DNA of 25,176 nucleotides from JBBQRS01 sp038214535 (GCA_038214535.1 JBBQRS010000073.1:1-25176); one strand, 5' to 3'; shown: positions 1 to 7,118, counted from the stretch's first letter. A program made the numbers and translations. The notes: generated by a model from the letters alone, not told the origin.

Positions 1-1
1 G

Positions 2-604
2 CTGGAGTTCTCGAACTACGGCGCGCTGATTGACGCGCAGGGCTGGGGCCGCGAGGTCACCACCACCGGCTACGGCGACCTGCAAGGCGGCGCGGACGAA
101 GACCTGTGGTACACCGACCAGTTCTCCGGCACGTCGAGCGCATCGCCGGTCGTGGTGGGCGCGCTGGGCGCGTTGCAGGGCATCCTGCGCGCGGGGGGCC
201 GCGCCGCGCTGACCCCCGCCAGTGTGCGCGATCTGTTGCGCGCCACCGGGTCGCCGCAGACCGACGCGCTGGACCGCCCCGCGACGCAGCGCATCGGCGC
301 CCGACCCGACCTGCGCGCGCTGGTCGCCCGGACGCTGGAAACCGAGTCGCGGACGGGCGTGCAGTTCACCGGCGAGGTCCCGGCCAACGGGTCGCGGCGC
401 TGGTTCACGCACAGTTGGCCCGCGGGGTGGCGGGTCGTCTGGACGGTGATGCCGGCGACCGTGAGCGCGGCCGCGGCCCCGCAAATCGGCTGGGACGTGC
501 AGGTGCAACGCACCTCGGCGGACGCGGCGACCTACTGGATCACGGTGACGAACCTGACCGACGCGCCGGTGGACGTGGAAGGCCGGTTTGCGGTGGTGGG
601 GTGA
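2..604 (+). CDS. Subtilisin-like serine protease (S8), C-terminal part only
   Basis: This is the last 200 codons of a gene that begins before the window. The motif FSGTSSASPVVVGALG (about 125-172) carries the GTSxxxP signature around the nucleophilic serine of S8 peptidases. Upstream of it, LEFSNYG and the segment around GWGREVTTTGYG match the loop that precedes the catalytic serine in bacterial subtilases. After the catalytic segment comes the usual helix (LTPASVRDLLRATG), then roughly 90 residues with a beta-rich look (VQFTGEVPANGSRRWF, and AATYWITVTNLTDAPVDVEG near the end), which resemble a P-domain-like or Ig-like secreted extension. The Asp and His catalytic residues and any signal peptide lie outside the window. 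An extracellular protease is the likely role; the substrate is unknown. The family is clear, the nature of the C-terminal extension is inference. Confidence 0.88.
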   Translation: MEFSNYGALIDAQGWGREVTTTGYGDLQGGADEDLWYTDQFSGTSSASPVVVGALGALQGILRAGGRAALTPASVRDLLRATGSPQTDALDRPATQRIGARPDLRALVARTLETESRTGVQFTGEVPANGSRRWFTHSWPAGWRVVWTVMPATVSAAAAPQIGWDVQVQRTSADAATYWITVTNLTDAPVDVEGRFAVVG

Positions 605-616
605 GGTTTTGGGATT

Positions 617-657
617 AGAAACCCGGTTTCCGGCACAGCCGAAGAAACCGGGTTTCT
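617..657. terminator. 14-bp perfect inverted repeat after the protease gene
   Basis: Arms at 617-630 (AGAAACCCGGTTTC) and 644-657 are perfect reverse complements with a 13-nt spacer, starting 13 nt after the protease stop codon. Each arm is itself nearly palindromic. There is no T-tract, so it may act as an mRNA-end hairpin rather than a classic intrinsic terminator. Confidence 0.6.
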
Positions 658-678
658 GACTGCTTTGCAGGAGACGCC

Positions 679-909
679 ATGCGTATCATCATCGAGCTGG
701 ACGAGCAGGGCGAAGTGACGGTCGAGCGGGAGGGCGAGCCGGCGGGCGGCGCGACGCGGGTCAGCAATCCCCGTGGGGCGGCAGCCGCCGCCATTGACGC
801 GGGGCCGCCCCCGGCGTGGCTGCTGCGCGCGCTGGGCGCGCCCCCCGTCACGCCACGCGCCGCGGCAGGCCAGGCGGCAGACACCGACGGCGGCGCGGCC
901 CGCGCGTGA
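679..909 (+). CDS. Small hypothetical protein (76 aa)
   Basis: I do not recognise this protein. An AGGAG ribosome-binding site at 669-673 sits five bases before the ATG, which is the main reason to believe the gene. The first 20 residues (MRIIIELDEQGEVTVEREGE) alternate charged and aliphatic residues and could form a beta hairpin. The rest is Ala/Pro/Gly-rich and probably disordered, with no transmembrane segment or cysteine. It follows the protease in the same direction after a hairpin, so co-transcription is possible but not shown. The GC-rich C-terminal half would stay open in several frames by chance, so only the start region supports coding. Confidence 0.5.
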   Translation: MRIIIELDEQGEVTVEREGEPAGGATRVSNPRGAAAAAIDAGPPPAWLLRALGAPPVTPRAAAGQAADTDGGAARA

Positions 910-923
910 GGCCGCACACCCGC

Positions 924-994
924 TCATCACGCGGAGACGCGGAGAACGCGGAGGAAGACTTTAATAAGAATCCTCCGCGCCCTCCGCGTGATGA
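924..994. repeat. ACGCGGAG-type hairpin repeat, copy 1
   Basis: The purine-rich left arm is built of tandem ACGCGGAG-like units. The right arm is the complementary CTCCGCG units. The outermost 11 bp (924-934 and 984-994) pair perfectly. This is one of five copies in the window (others at 1768, 15328, 21369 and 24654). It lies between the small ORF and the convergent hepT gene. Confidence 0.85.
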
Positions 995-1007
995 TTAGAT
1001 ATGCGCC

Positions 1008-1358
1008 CTACGGAAGGTCGGCAGCGATCCGCTCAAGCGCTTCCATGAGCGGCGGCAGGTCTTCCCTGACCGTCTTCCAGACGATTTCCACGTCCACCAT
1101 GTAGTAGCCGTGAACAATGAAGTTACGCATCCCGACCACATCGGCCCAGGGAGTGTCCGGGTATCGTCGCGTCAATTCTTCCGGGAGTTTCTGCGCCGCC
1201 TCACCGACAATCTGCAACGCGTGGACGACGGCCAGGGTTTTCTCCTCGTTGTCGGCAAACGCGTCAAGGTCTACACCGAGGAGGAGGTCCTGTGCGAGGT
1301 TGCCGTAGTGCAGCATATCCTGAAGATAATCAGAGTAGTCGCGACGGCGCGGGTTCAT
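1008..1358 (-). CDS. hepT: HepT-like ribonuclease toxin (DUF86)
   Basis: This 116-residue all-helical protein has the RX4HXY motif of HEPN/HepT RNases: MRNFIVHGYYMVD, with Arg78, His83 and Tyr85. HepT cleaves RNA when unrestrained and is neutralised by its partner nucleotidyltransferase MntA, which in the described system adds AMP to a tyrosine of this motif; Tyr85 is the likely acceptor here. The start ATG overlaps the stop of the upstream antitoxin gene in an ATGA (1355-1358), so translation is coupled. Length and motif are typical of an intact toxin. The function is inferred from family knowledge; residues and the overlap are read directly. Confidence 0.9.
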   Translation of the reverse strand: MNPRRRDYSDYLQDMLHYGNLAQDLLLGVDLDAFADNEEKTLAVVHALQIVGEAAQKLPEELTRRYPDTPWADVVGMRNFIVHGYYMVDVEIVWKTVREDLPPLMEALERIAADLP

Positions 1359-1666
1359 GCGTAAACGACCTCGGCCAGAATTTGTTTACCGATCCCCGGC
1401 TTGAGATTTCCTTCGAGAACTAAATCCACGTCAATGCCCACCATTTCACCCAAATGACGCTGAAGACGCGCCAACTGAAATAACGTGGGCGTGCGCTCGA
1501 ATCCGACGAGAATATCCAGGTCACTGGACGAACGTTGCTCGCCGCGCACGTATGACCCAAAAATCCCCAGGCGCGCCACACCGTATTGCGTCTGGAGTTC
1601 GCGCAAATGGGGACGGAGCGTTGCAAGTATCCGTTCGGCTTCCGGCACTAGAGTTTGTGTTGGCAT
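1355..1666 (-). CDS. mntA: MntA-like minimal nucleotidyltransferase antitoxin
   Basis: The protein contains the polymerase-beta-type signature GSX10DXD (GSYVRGEQRSSSDLDILV), so the two metal-binding aspartates are intact. This is the motif of MntA antitoxins that AMPylate HepT. The gene is directly upstream of hepT with a 4-nt overlap, the standard arrangement. I chose the ATG at 1666 (MPTQTLVPE) because a GAGAG lies just upstream of it and a likely promoter starts transcription near 1698. An in-frame ATG at 1681 would add five residues (MREHA) but has no ribosome-binding site. The C-terminal half (DVDLVLEGNLKPGIGKQIL) follows the family pattern. Single-chain length is about 100 residues, as usual. 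Confidence 0.88.
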   Translation of the reverse strand: MPTQTLVPEAERILATLRPHLRELQTQYGVARLGIFGSYVRGEQRSSSDLDILVGFERTPTLFQLARLQRHLGEMVGIDVDLVLEGNLKPGIGKQILAEVVYA

Positions 1667-1703
1667 TGCGTGTTCTCTCATCTATCAGTCAACCGCCTCA
1701 TCT

Positions 1704-1732
1704 ATTATCGCACGCAACGAGCAATGTGGAAA
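1704..1732 (-). promoter_or_regulatory. Candidate promoter for mntA-hepT
   Basis: On the minus strand TTTCCA (1727-1732) and GATAAT (1704-1709) are separated by 17 bp. This gives a transcription start near 1698, about 32 nt before the preferred mntA start. Matches to the sigma-70 consensus are 4/6 and 5/6. Confidence 0.45.
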
Positions 1733-1767
1733 GCGGCGGTTTGCGGGTCATGGCAGCAAGATAGAAG

Positions 1768-1862
1768 CGCACGCGGAGACGCGGAGGGCGCGGAGGCAGA
1801 CGAGAATAAAATCCTCCGCGTTCTCCGACGAAGATCCCCGACAAGGGGACGTCTCCGCGTGA
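1768..1862. repeat. ACGCGGAG-type hairpin repeat, copy 2, right arm interrupted
   Basis: The left arm (1768-1796) carries three ACGCGGAG-like units. The right arm (CCTCCGCGTTCTCCG then TCTCCGCGTGA) is split by about 24 nt containing its own small inverted repeat (CCCC GACA AGGGG). It lies between the mntA promoter region and the 3' end of the SMP-30 gene. Confidence 0.8.
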
Positions 1863-1873
1863 AGTATAATATC

Positions 1874-2782
1874 CTACGGCAGACCCGCGCCGGGAGTTTC
1901 CACCTGCACCGCCTCGATCTTGCCCAGGCCATTTGCCCACGTGTCCGCCTCATCGCCCGACGCGCCGGTGAGCACGAAGAGCGTGCGCCGGTCAGCCCCG
2001 CCCAGCACACACGCGAACGGATGTCCCGGCTTGCCGTCCACATCGGCCGGCGCCGGCGTCACCCGATGTGTGATCTCCCCGCCCTCGCGCACGCGCAGCA
2101 CTTCGTCCGTCCACGGCGAGGCGGCCCAGGCCGCGCCCTCCGCGTCGAGGCAGATGCCATCGGGCACGACGCGGCCCGCGATGGGGGCGAAGCCCTTGTC
2201 ATCGAACTGCGCCCACACGCGCCGGTTGCTCAGCGAGCCGTCCGCGCCGATGTCGAAGGCTGTCAGGCGCGACGCGAAAGACTCGGCCACGATCAGCGTG
2301 CGCCCGTCCGGCGTCACGATGCTGCCATTGGGGAAGATCAGCCCCTGGGCGGCGACGCGGGCGCTCCCATCGGGCAGCACGAGCACGATCTCCGCGGGTT
2401 TGGGGCGTGGCGGTTGCGCGCCGGTGTCGAACCCCCAGTTGCCGACGTAGGCGCGCCCCTGCGCGTCCACGATCATGTCGTTGCACCGGTCGGAGCAGAG
2501 GGCGTAGATGTCGGCGTGCTCCACCAGCCGCCCATCCGGCTCCAACCGCAGCAGCCTGCGGTCCACCGTGGAAACCACCAGCAGGCGCCCATCCGGTAGC
2601 CAGCCCAGCCCGGAGGGGATGTTCGGCACGTCCACGATGCGCTCCAGCGTCGCGCCGTCGGGCGTCATCGCCATCACACAGCGCTGGAATACGTCCGAGA
2701 ACCACAGCCGCCCCGCGTGCCAGCGCGGGCCTTCGGGAAACCATAGCCCATCGCGCACCACATGCGTCGTCAGTTCGATCAT
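1874..2782 (-). CDS. SMP-30/gluconolactonase-family hydrolase
   Basis: This 302-residue protein is a six-bladed beta-propeller of the SMP-30/gluconolactonase/regucalcin family. Visible family motifs are LWFPEGPRW with the metal ligand Glu17, RCNDMIVDAQGRAYVGN (Asn101/Asp102), FPNGSIVTPDGRTLIVAES (Asn152) and VPDGICLDAEGAAW (Asp208). These match the Glu/Asn/Asp divalent-metal site and substrate loop of the family, so the enzyme looks active. The usual reaction is hydrolysis of a sugar lactone, but relatives hydrolyse other lactones, so the substrate is open. There is no signal peptide, so it is probably cytoplasmic. AAGGAG stands 9 nt before the ATG. It appears to be a single-gene unit: the flanking genes are in other orientations or separated by repeats. 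Confidence 0.9.
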   Translation of the reverse strand: MIELTTHVVRDGLWFPEGPRWHAGRLWFSDVFQRCVMAMTPDGATLERIVDVPNIPSGLGWLPDGRLLVVSTVDRRLLRLEPDGRLVEHADIYALCSDRCNDMIVDAQGRAYVGNWGFDTGAQPPRPKPAEIVLVLPDGSARVAAQGLIFPNGSIVTPDGRTLIVAESFASRLTAFDIGADGSLSNRRVWAQFDDKGFAPIAGRVVPDGICLDAEGAAWAASPWTDEVLRVREGGEITHRVTPAPADVDGKPGHPFACVLGGADRRTLFVLTGASGDEADTWANGLGKIEAVQVETPGAGLP

Positions 2783-2823
2783 GATAATTCGCTCCTTATG
2801 GTATGCTTACCTGCGCTTGCGTT

Positions 2824-2939
2824 CCCTCTCCCCGTGGGAGACATTGTCTCCGGTAATCCGGGGAGGGCCAGGGTGAGCGTCTGCCACTTATCACCCGCGG
2901 CGCATCTGACGCCTCTCGTGGCGTGCGCACTCCGCGTCG
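2824..2939. repeat. Two repeat modules between the SMP-30 gene and the membrane-protein gene
   Basis: 2824-2877 is a diverged member of the CCCTCTCCCC..GGGAG..GGTGAG family seen also at 15407 and 21447. 2897-2939 contains GCGGCGCATCTGA and TGCGCACTCCGCGTC, both found again at 8081-8111. The divergent spacer 2783-3023 otherwise shows no gene. Confidence 0.6.
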
Positions 2940-3023
2940 TAGTTTCAGGGTGAGGGCCTGCCCTTCGCAACTCCACGGACCTATTATCGTACTACTCTGT
3001 GTCGCATCCAAAGGAGAACCGCC

Positions 3024-3410
3024 ATGTCAGACGACCGGGACGCCGAGATCGAACCCGAAAAAACCGAAGCAAAACATCACGAGAAGGACGCGCCCGGCTG
3101 GATCGCGGGCGGCGTGCTGTTGATGATGGGCCTGTTGCTGCTGGTCAGCAACCTCACCGGCGCGCCGTTCAACAACTGGTGGGCGCTCTTCATCCTGATC
3201 CCCGCGCTCGGCTCGCTCTACACGGGGCTGAAGCACTACAGCGAGGCCGGCGCGTTCACCGAGGCGGCGCGCAAACCGATCACCGGTGGCCTGATCCTGC
3301 TGATGATCAGCGTGATCTTCCTGTTCAACCTCGACTGGTCAACCCTGTGGCCGTTCTTCCTGATCGTCGCCGGTGGCATGATGTTGGTCACCGCGATCTG
3401 GCCGCGCTAG
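3024..3410 (+). CDS. Small four-helix membrane protein (LiaI/LiaF-like TM region)
   Basis: The 128-residue protein has a charged, probably cytoplasmic N-terminus (residues 1-24, rich in Asp, Glu and Lys). Four hydrophobic segments follow: about 25-46, 52-70, 86-104 and 107-126. The arrangement of two helical hairpins with tryptophans at the turns (NNWWALFILIPALGS, and STLWPFFLIVAGGMML) resembles the LiaI-LiaF-like/DUF5668 transmembrane region found in small envelope-stress or membrane-sensing proteins. The gene has a strong ribosome-binding site (AAAGGAG, 9 nt before ATG). No partner kinase or regulator is next to it, so its role cannot be said. It stands alone between a repeat region and a perfect bidirectional hairpin. 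Confidence 0.75.
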   Translation: MSDDRDAEIEPEKTEAKHHEKDAPGWIAGGVLLMMGLLLLVSNLTGAPFNNWWALFILIPALGSLYTGLKHYSEAGAFTEAARKPITGGLILLMISVIFLFNLDWSTLWPFFLIVAGGMMLVTAIWPR

Positions 3411-3424
3411 GCAGACACTACTTT

Positions 3425-3492
3425 GCCACGAATTACACGAATGATCACGAATTTCTCTTTCTTCCTTCGTGATCATTCGTGTAATTCGTGGC
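3425..3492. terminator. Perfect 27-bp inverted repeat between convergent genes
   Basis: Arms at 3425-3451 and 3466-3492 (GCCACGAATTACACGAATGA... and its complement) pair without a mismatch around a 14-nt pyrimidine loop. The position between two convergent stop codons (3410 and 3512) suits a bidirectional terminator. It belongs to the same sequence family as 7045-7111. Confidence 0.75.
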
Positions 3493-3511
3493 CGGCTCTA
3501 TCCATACCACG

Positions 3512-4773
3512 CTATGTTATCAGCTTGCTCACTCGTTTCGCAAGCGCGATGATCGTGAGGATCGGCGGGGCGCCGAGCGATTTGGGGATCAGGGTGGCGT
3601 CGGCGACGTAAAGGTTGGCGGGGAGCCGGTCGGCGTGCAACGTCTCGCGCTCGCGCGCCGTCAGCGGCAGCATCCCGCCCGGATGCCCGGCGTTGAGCGT
3701 ACCGAGGAAGACATCATCCCCGCGCGCGCCGAAGCGAGTCAGGATCTCCGTGCAAATGCGGACACCCTCCTGGAGCCGTTGCCGGTCTGCCCCGGTCAAC
3801 GATTTGTCCAGGCCGTGCGTCGAGACGGAACCCCGGTTGGCGTCCGCAAGCTTGATCATGATCGCGGCAATATCGCCGGCGGGCGCGCGCCACGCGCGGC
3901 TGAAGAAGTAGCTCAGGTAGTCGAAATAAGGAGAGAGCATGAAGCCTTCCCGCTGGGCGTAGAACGGCATCGGGATCTCCCGATCCAGCCGGCTGCCGGG
4001 GATGTGCGCCGCCACGCACAACACCGGATCCACGAACAGGCGCGGCTCGCACGCGATCCCCGAATTGCCCAGAATCACCGGTGTGCCCAGCCCACCCGCG
4101 GCCAGCACCACCAGATCGGCGGGGTAGAATCCCTGGCGCGTTTCTACTCCCGTCGCCCGGCCCGCTTCAATGACCACCCGGTCAACCCGACAGGAAGGGA
4201 TTAGTCTTGCGCCGTTCGCGAGCGCCACATCGAGGAAACGCCGGCTGTCCCACTTCGCGCCGGTGGTGCAGCCCAATACACAGCGCCCGCAACGGATGCA
4301 CCGGGCGTCGTCTACCATCCTGGGGGTCGGCCGTGGTTCGAGGCCCAGCTCCTGAAAAATCTCGAACATGCGGCGGGTGCTCTTGCGCCAGCGCCGCTGA
4401 TGGGCCGTGCTGATGGGTATCTCGCGGGCGATCTCGTCGAACTCGGCGTCGAGGTCCAGCCCCAGCGCCCGCAGGTCGCCGTCCATGCGCAGCGCGTTGC
4501 CCGTGCAGAGGGTCGTTGTGCCGCCCAGCGCATTGCCGTTCACCAGGAACATGCCCTCGTCGGCCCGCCGAACCCGGTACGCCGGGAAGACGAGCTGAAT
4601 CTCCCGCGCGTCGAAGAGCAGCCCGGTCTTCTTGATGGCCTCGACGCGCGGGACGCGTGTGAACGGTCGGAATTCCTTGCCGGCTTCCAGGACGGTCACA
4701 TCGAAGCGGCCCTGGAGCTCCTTCGCGACCGTCGCACCCCCGCGCCCGTGCCGACGACAATGGCGCGTCTCAT
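3512..4773 (-). CDS. GMC-type FAD oxidoreductase with CX2CX2CX3C cluster, frameshifted near the N-terminus
   Basis: The protein shows an FAD-binding Rossmann start (MRRAIVVGTGAGG, then VTVLEAGKEF), a central FAD-contacting stretch (NGNALGGTTTLCTGNA), and a C-terminal GMC block (GHPGGMLPLTARE, LPANLYVADATLIPKS). Reading this requires a one-base change: a run of five C at 4737-4741 should be six. As written, the frame opened by the ATG at 4773 stops at codon 26, while the downstream frame continues open to 3512. That ATG overlaps the previous gene's stop in an ATGA, which fixes the true start. The result is 420 residues. CIRCGRCVLGC (Cys159, 162, 165, 169 in the repaired frame) suggests an iron-sulfur cluster. 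His364 is the likely catalytic base; the usual second His/Asn is not apparent (KSLGAPPILTI). The substrate is unknown. The frameshift may be an assembly error or a real lesion. Confidence 0.85.
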
Positions 4774-5312
4774 GGATTATTTCCCCGGAAGTGCGCCAGG
4801 CAGCAGTCATTGCCCTCGGTGATGCGTCGGGTAAAAGCTAATTGCCCGCCGTTCGACAGACCGGCGAAGAGCCCTGCGTCCAGCGAGGCGATCAACCGGC
4901 AAACCGGGGCTGCGTAGTAGGCGCTGAAGAAGCAGCGGTGGACCGTGATCTCCCCGCCGGGGGTCGCGCGCAGGTCTATCCCCAGCGCGCGATAGAGCAC
5001 TTTGGCCGCCGCCAACGCTTCTGCGGTCGTCGTGATGCGAAACGTAGCCCGCAGTTCCCGGCCCATCCGGTACGCGCCGGCGTACAGGCGATCCTCGATC
5101 TCACCCAAGTTGTCGCCCCGCCGGATGACCCGGTCAGCCTGCTCAGCCGTGAAACGCGCGTATGCCGCCAGCAGATCGTCATACGCAAGCCCGTCAATGG
5201 GCGGCATGTCGCACGCAAACGCCGCCGCCGTGCAGGCGAACAACCCGCGCAGCTTCCGCCCCTTAATGGGTCCCGGCGTATAGATTTCCGCCGCTGAAAT
5301 GAGCAGGTTCAT
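4770..5312 (-). CDS. ATC-hydrolase-like domain protein (180 aa)
   Basis: The closest pattern I recognise is the L-2-amino-thiazoline-4-carboxylate hydrolase-like family (PF14196 type). Its members are about 180-250 residues, mostly helical, and end in an E-G-x-D-C-C block, seen here as EGNDCCLAHF (166-175). Further cysteines occur at 127 (EITVHRCFFSAYY) and 138. There is no signal peptide or clear membrane segment. The start overlaps the preceding membrane-protein gene by 50 nt, without its own ribosome-binding site. The stop overlaps the GMC gene's ATG by 4 nt, so translation is coupled on both sides. In this operon it could act on a product of the radical SAM or GMC enzymes, or serve as a small partner subunit of the flavoprotein. 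The family call is moderate; the reaction is not known. Confidence 0.7.
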   Translation of the reverse strand: MNLLISAAEIYTPGPIKGRKLRGLFACTAAAFACDMPPIDGLAYDDLLAAYARFTAEQADRVIRRGDNLGEIEDRLYAGAYRMGRELRATFRITTTAEALAAAKVLYRALGIDLRATPGGEITVHRCFFSAYYAAPVCRLIASLDAGLFAGLSNGGQLAFTRRITEGNDCCLAHFRGNNP

Positions 5313-5772
5313 GTGATGTGCGATGTGCGCCCCAATAGATCGCCAGCACCCCCACTGCGATCAGCCCATCCACCACCCCGTTCGCGAGGTAGATCAGGGC
5401 CGGCTGGCGGAAAGCGAAGAAGCCGAACGACAGGATCGCGCTGGCCGCCTTGGCATTGATCAGCAGCACAGGCAGCGCTGCGTTGGCCGGCCGCAAGAAC
5501 ATCCCCGCGGCAAGCAGGGTCACCACGTACATGTAGGCCACCGCCAGGATCAGATAGAAGCCGGCGGCCTGGCCCGCAGGCGGCAGGCTGACCCGGCGCG
5601 AGAGCGCATCGAAGGCGCCCAAGACGCCAGTCGGGAAGCAGAGGAAGATCAGGCCGACGCCGCCGAAGGTGACGGCCATCAGCAGGCCGGCGGGCCGGTA
5701 GAGCCGGGCCGCGATACTCCGGCGGTGCACGGTTGTGGGCGGATTTGCGTTAACTTGCATCGCGTACCTCAC
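5263..5772 (-). CDS. Four-helix integral membrane protein in the radical SAM operon
   Basis: I do not recognise a named family; the fold is reminiscent of small DoxX-like or DUF-type four-helix membrane proteins. Hydrophobic segments are at about residues 28-48, 70-93, 98-121 and 125-148. A short charged N-terminus and a hydrophilic tail (HRTSHEPAHFSGG) flank them. Two starts are possible. A GTG at 5772 forms a GTGA overlap with the radical SAM stop. An in-frame ATG at 5760 (MQVNANPP) has a GAGG seven bases upstream. Either way it is translationally coupled. The 3' end overlaps the next gene by 50 nt. The context suggests a membrane anchor, quinone-side electron partner or transporter for the product, but the sequence alone does not decide. 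Confidence 0.78.
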   Translation of the reverse strand: MRYAMQVNANPPTTVHRRSIAARLYRPAGLLMAVTFGGVGLIFLCFPTGVLGAFDALSRRVSLPPAGQAAGFYLILAVAYMYVVTLLAAGMFLRPANAALPVLLINAKAASAILSFGFFAFRQPALIYLANGVVDGLIAVGVLAIYWGAHRTSHEPAHFSGGNLYAGTH

Positions 5773-6962
5773 GGTGATTGCAACTGATAAAACCGAGCCG
5801 GTGGGTCGAACTGCACATGCTGCATCAGCGCGCGCGTGTCCTCCACCGAAAGCGGCGCACTCCCGCGGTAGTACTCGCGCATCAACCCGTAGTTCGTGTT
5901 GATGAAGCAGCGGTCCTCAGTGGGGAAACAGCGCCGCATTTCGGGGTAGATCTCGCGGATCGGCCGGTCTTTGACATTGCCAAACGAGAGCGGCGCGAAC
6001 ACGCACGGGCTGACGTTGCCGAAGGCGTCAACGTAGACCATCTTGTTCCCGGCGTTGCACCCGAAATGCTCGCGACCTTCGAAGTGGCCCAGGTAGTTGA
6101 CCGTCATGCCGGCGGCCTTGTTGTGGCGATCCTGCACCCGCAGCAGCATTTGCCGCTCCTCCTCGGTGATCACCTCATCGGCATTCCACAGGCCCTGCAC
6201 CGCCGGTTTGCACTCGCTGAGCCAGGCCTCATCAATGCCCAGGCCGGCCAGAAAGGCCAGCAGTTCCTCGACCCGATCCTCGCGCAGCATGGCTTTGTCA
6301 AGTACGGTTGAAACGCTGACGTGCACGCCGCCCAGGTTCCGGAAGATCTCGATGGCATTCAGCGCGGTACGGTACGCGCCGGGATAGCGCCGAATCCGGT
6401 CGTGCTCGGCCTCATCCGGCGAGTCCAGGCTCACCGAGACGTAGAGCAGCCCGGCGCGCTTCAGGTCGGCCGCGCGCTGAGGGGTGAGGGTGCAGCCGGT
6501 CGTAAAGAGCTTGACGGCGCAACCATCGCCGGCTGCCTCCACAATCTCGACGAGGCGCGGGTTCAACAGCGGCTCGCCGCCGGTCAAACCCAGCCAGAAG
6601 ACGCCCATCCGCGTGAGTTCGCGCACCGTGCGCAGGATCGTCTCGTGATCCATGGGGACGCCCGTCTTATACCGGTTGTAGCAATAGTCGCAGCGCTGAG
6701 GGCAGGCGTTGGTCACGCCGATCTGGGCATGCGATGGACCGTTGATCCGGCCCAGCAGATGCTCGTCTATGAAGCGGGAGTAGGCTTTGCTGTTCACCGG
6801 TGGCAGGTGAGAGTGGATCACCAGGTTGCCGCCGACGTTGCGCACGCTGAACTCGCGCAGGTAACGGAACAGAAACCAATTCAGCGACGGCTTGAGCCGG
6901 ATCATCTGGGGGTTCGACAGGATCGCCCGGGTGAGAGCGAGGTTATCCGTGAGGTGTGACAT
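5769..6962 (-). CDS. Radical SAM protein with SPASM-like C-terminal cysteines
   Basis: Cys87, Cys91 and Cys94 (TNACPQRCDYCY) form the CX3CX2C motif that binds the SAM-cleaving 4Fe-4S cluster. GLTGGEPLLNP (126-135) is the GGEP SAM-contact strand, and VSVSLDSPDEAEHD follows in the barrel. The C-terminal region has cysteines at 302 (GCNAG), 320 (GNVSPC), 345 and 352, the spacing expected of a SPASM or twitch domain holding auxiliary clusters. Such enzymes modify peptides or small molecules by radical chemistry. The N-terminal 80 residues (NWFLFRYLREFSV, GRINGPSHAQIGV) are typical of SPASM proteins that are not RiPP-specific. It is the first gene of a four-gene operon, with a strong GGGAGG before the ATG. 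No precursor peptide gene is visible upstream, which argues mildly against RiPP maturation. Confidence 0.88.
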   Translation of the reverse strand: MSHLTDNLALTRAILSNPQMIRLKPSLNWFLFRYLREFSVRNVGGNLVIHSHLPPVNSKAYSRFIDEHLLGRINGPSHAQIGVTNACPQRCDYCYNRYKTGVPMDHETILRTVRELTRMGVFWLGLTGGEPLLNPRLVEIVEAAGDGCAVKLFTTGCTLTPQRAADLKRAGLLYVSVSLDSPDEAEHDRIRRYPGAYRTALNAIEIFRNLGGVHVSVSTVLDKAMLREDRVEELLAFLAGLGIDEAWLSECKPAVQGLWNADEVITEEERQMLLRVQDRHNKAAGMTVNYLGHFEGREHFGCNAGNKMVYVDAFGNVSPCVFAPLSFGNVKDRPIREIYPEMRRCFPTEDRCFINTNYGLMREYYRGSAPLSVEDTRALMQHVQFDPPARFYQLQSP

Positions 6963-7044
6963 TGCGTCCTCCCTATACTTCTGGAGTCTCTTTCACTATA
7001 TCGCATTGCCTCACCCGTGGTTGCGGATGCGAGTTTCTTTTTTT

Positions 7045-7111
7045 GCCACGAATTACACGAATGTCACGAATTAGCAGATAAAAATTCGTGTAAATTCGTG
7101 AAATTCGTGGC
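7045..7111. repeat. ACGAATT-type hairpin, second copy
   Basis: The left arm (GCCACGAATTACACGAATG...) matches the family at 3425. The right arm has three AAATTCGTG units, so pairing is imperfect. It sits between the APH-like gene's 3' end and the radical SAM gene's 5' end, where it could terminate leftward transcription. A short CAGGT/ACCTG hairpin follows at 7111-7125. Confidence 0.75.
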
Positions 7112-7118
7112 AGGTTTT

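Noticed and set aside
6963..7044. RiPP precursor peptide gene ahead of the radical SAM gene
   Set aside because: The roughly 80 nt free of repeat hold no frame with a ribosome-binding site, and the rest of the gap is a hairpin repeat.
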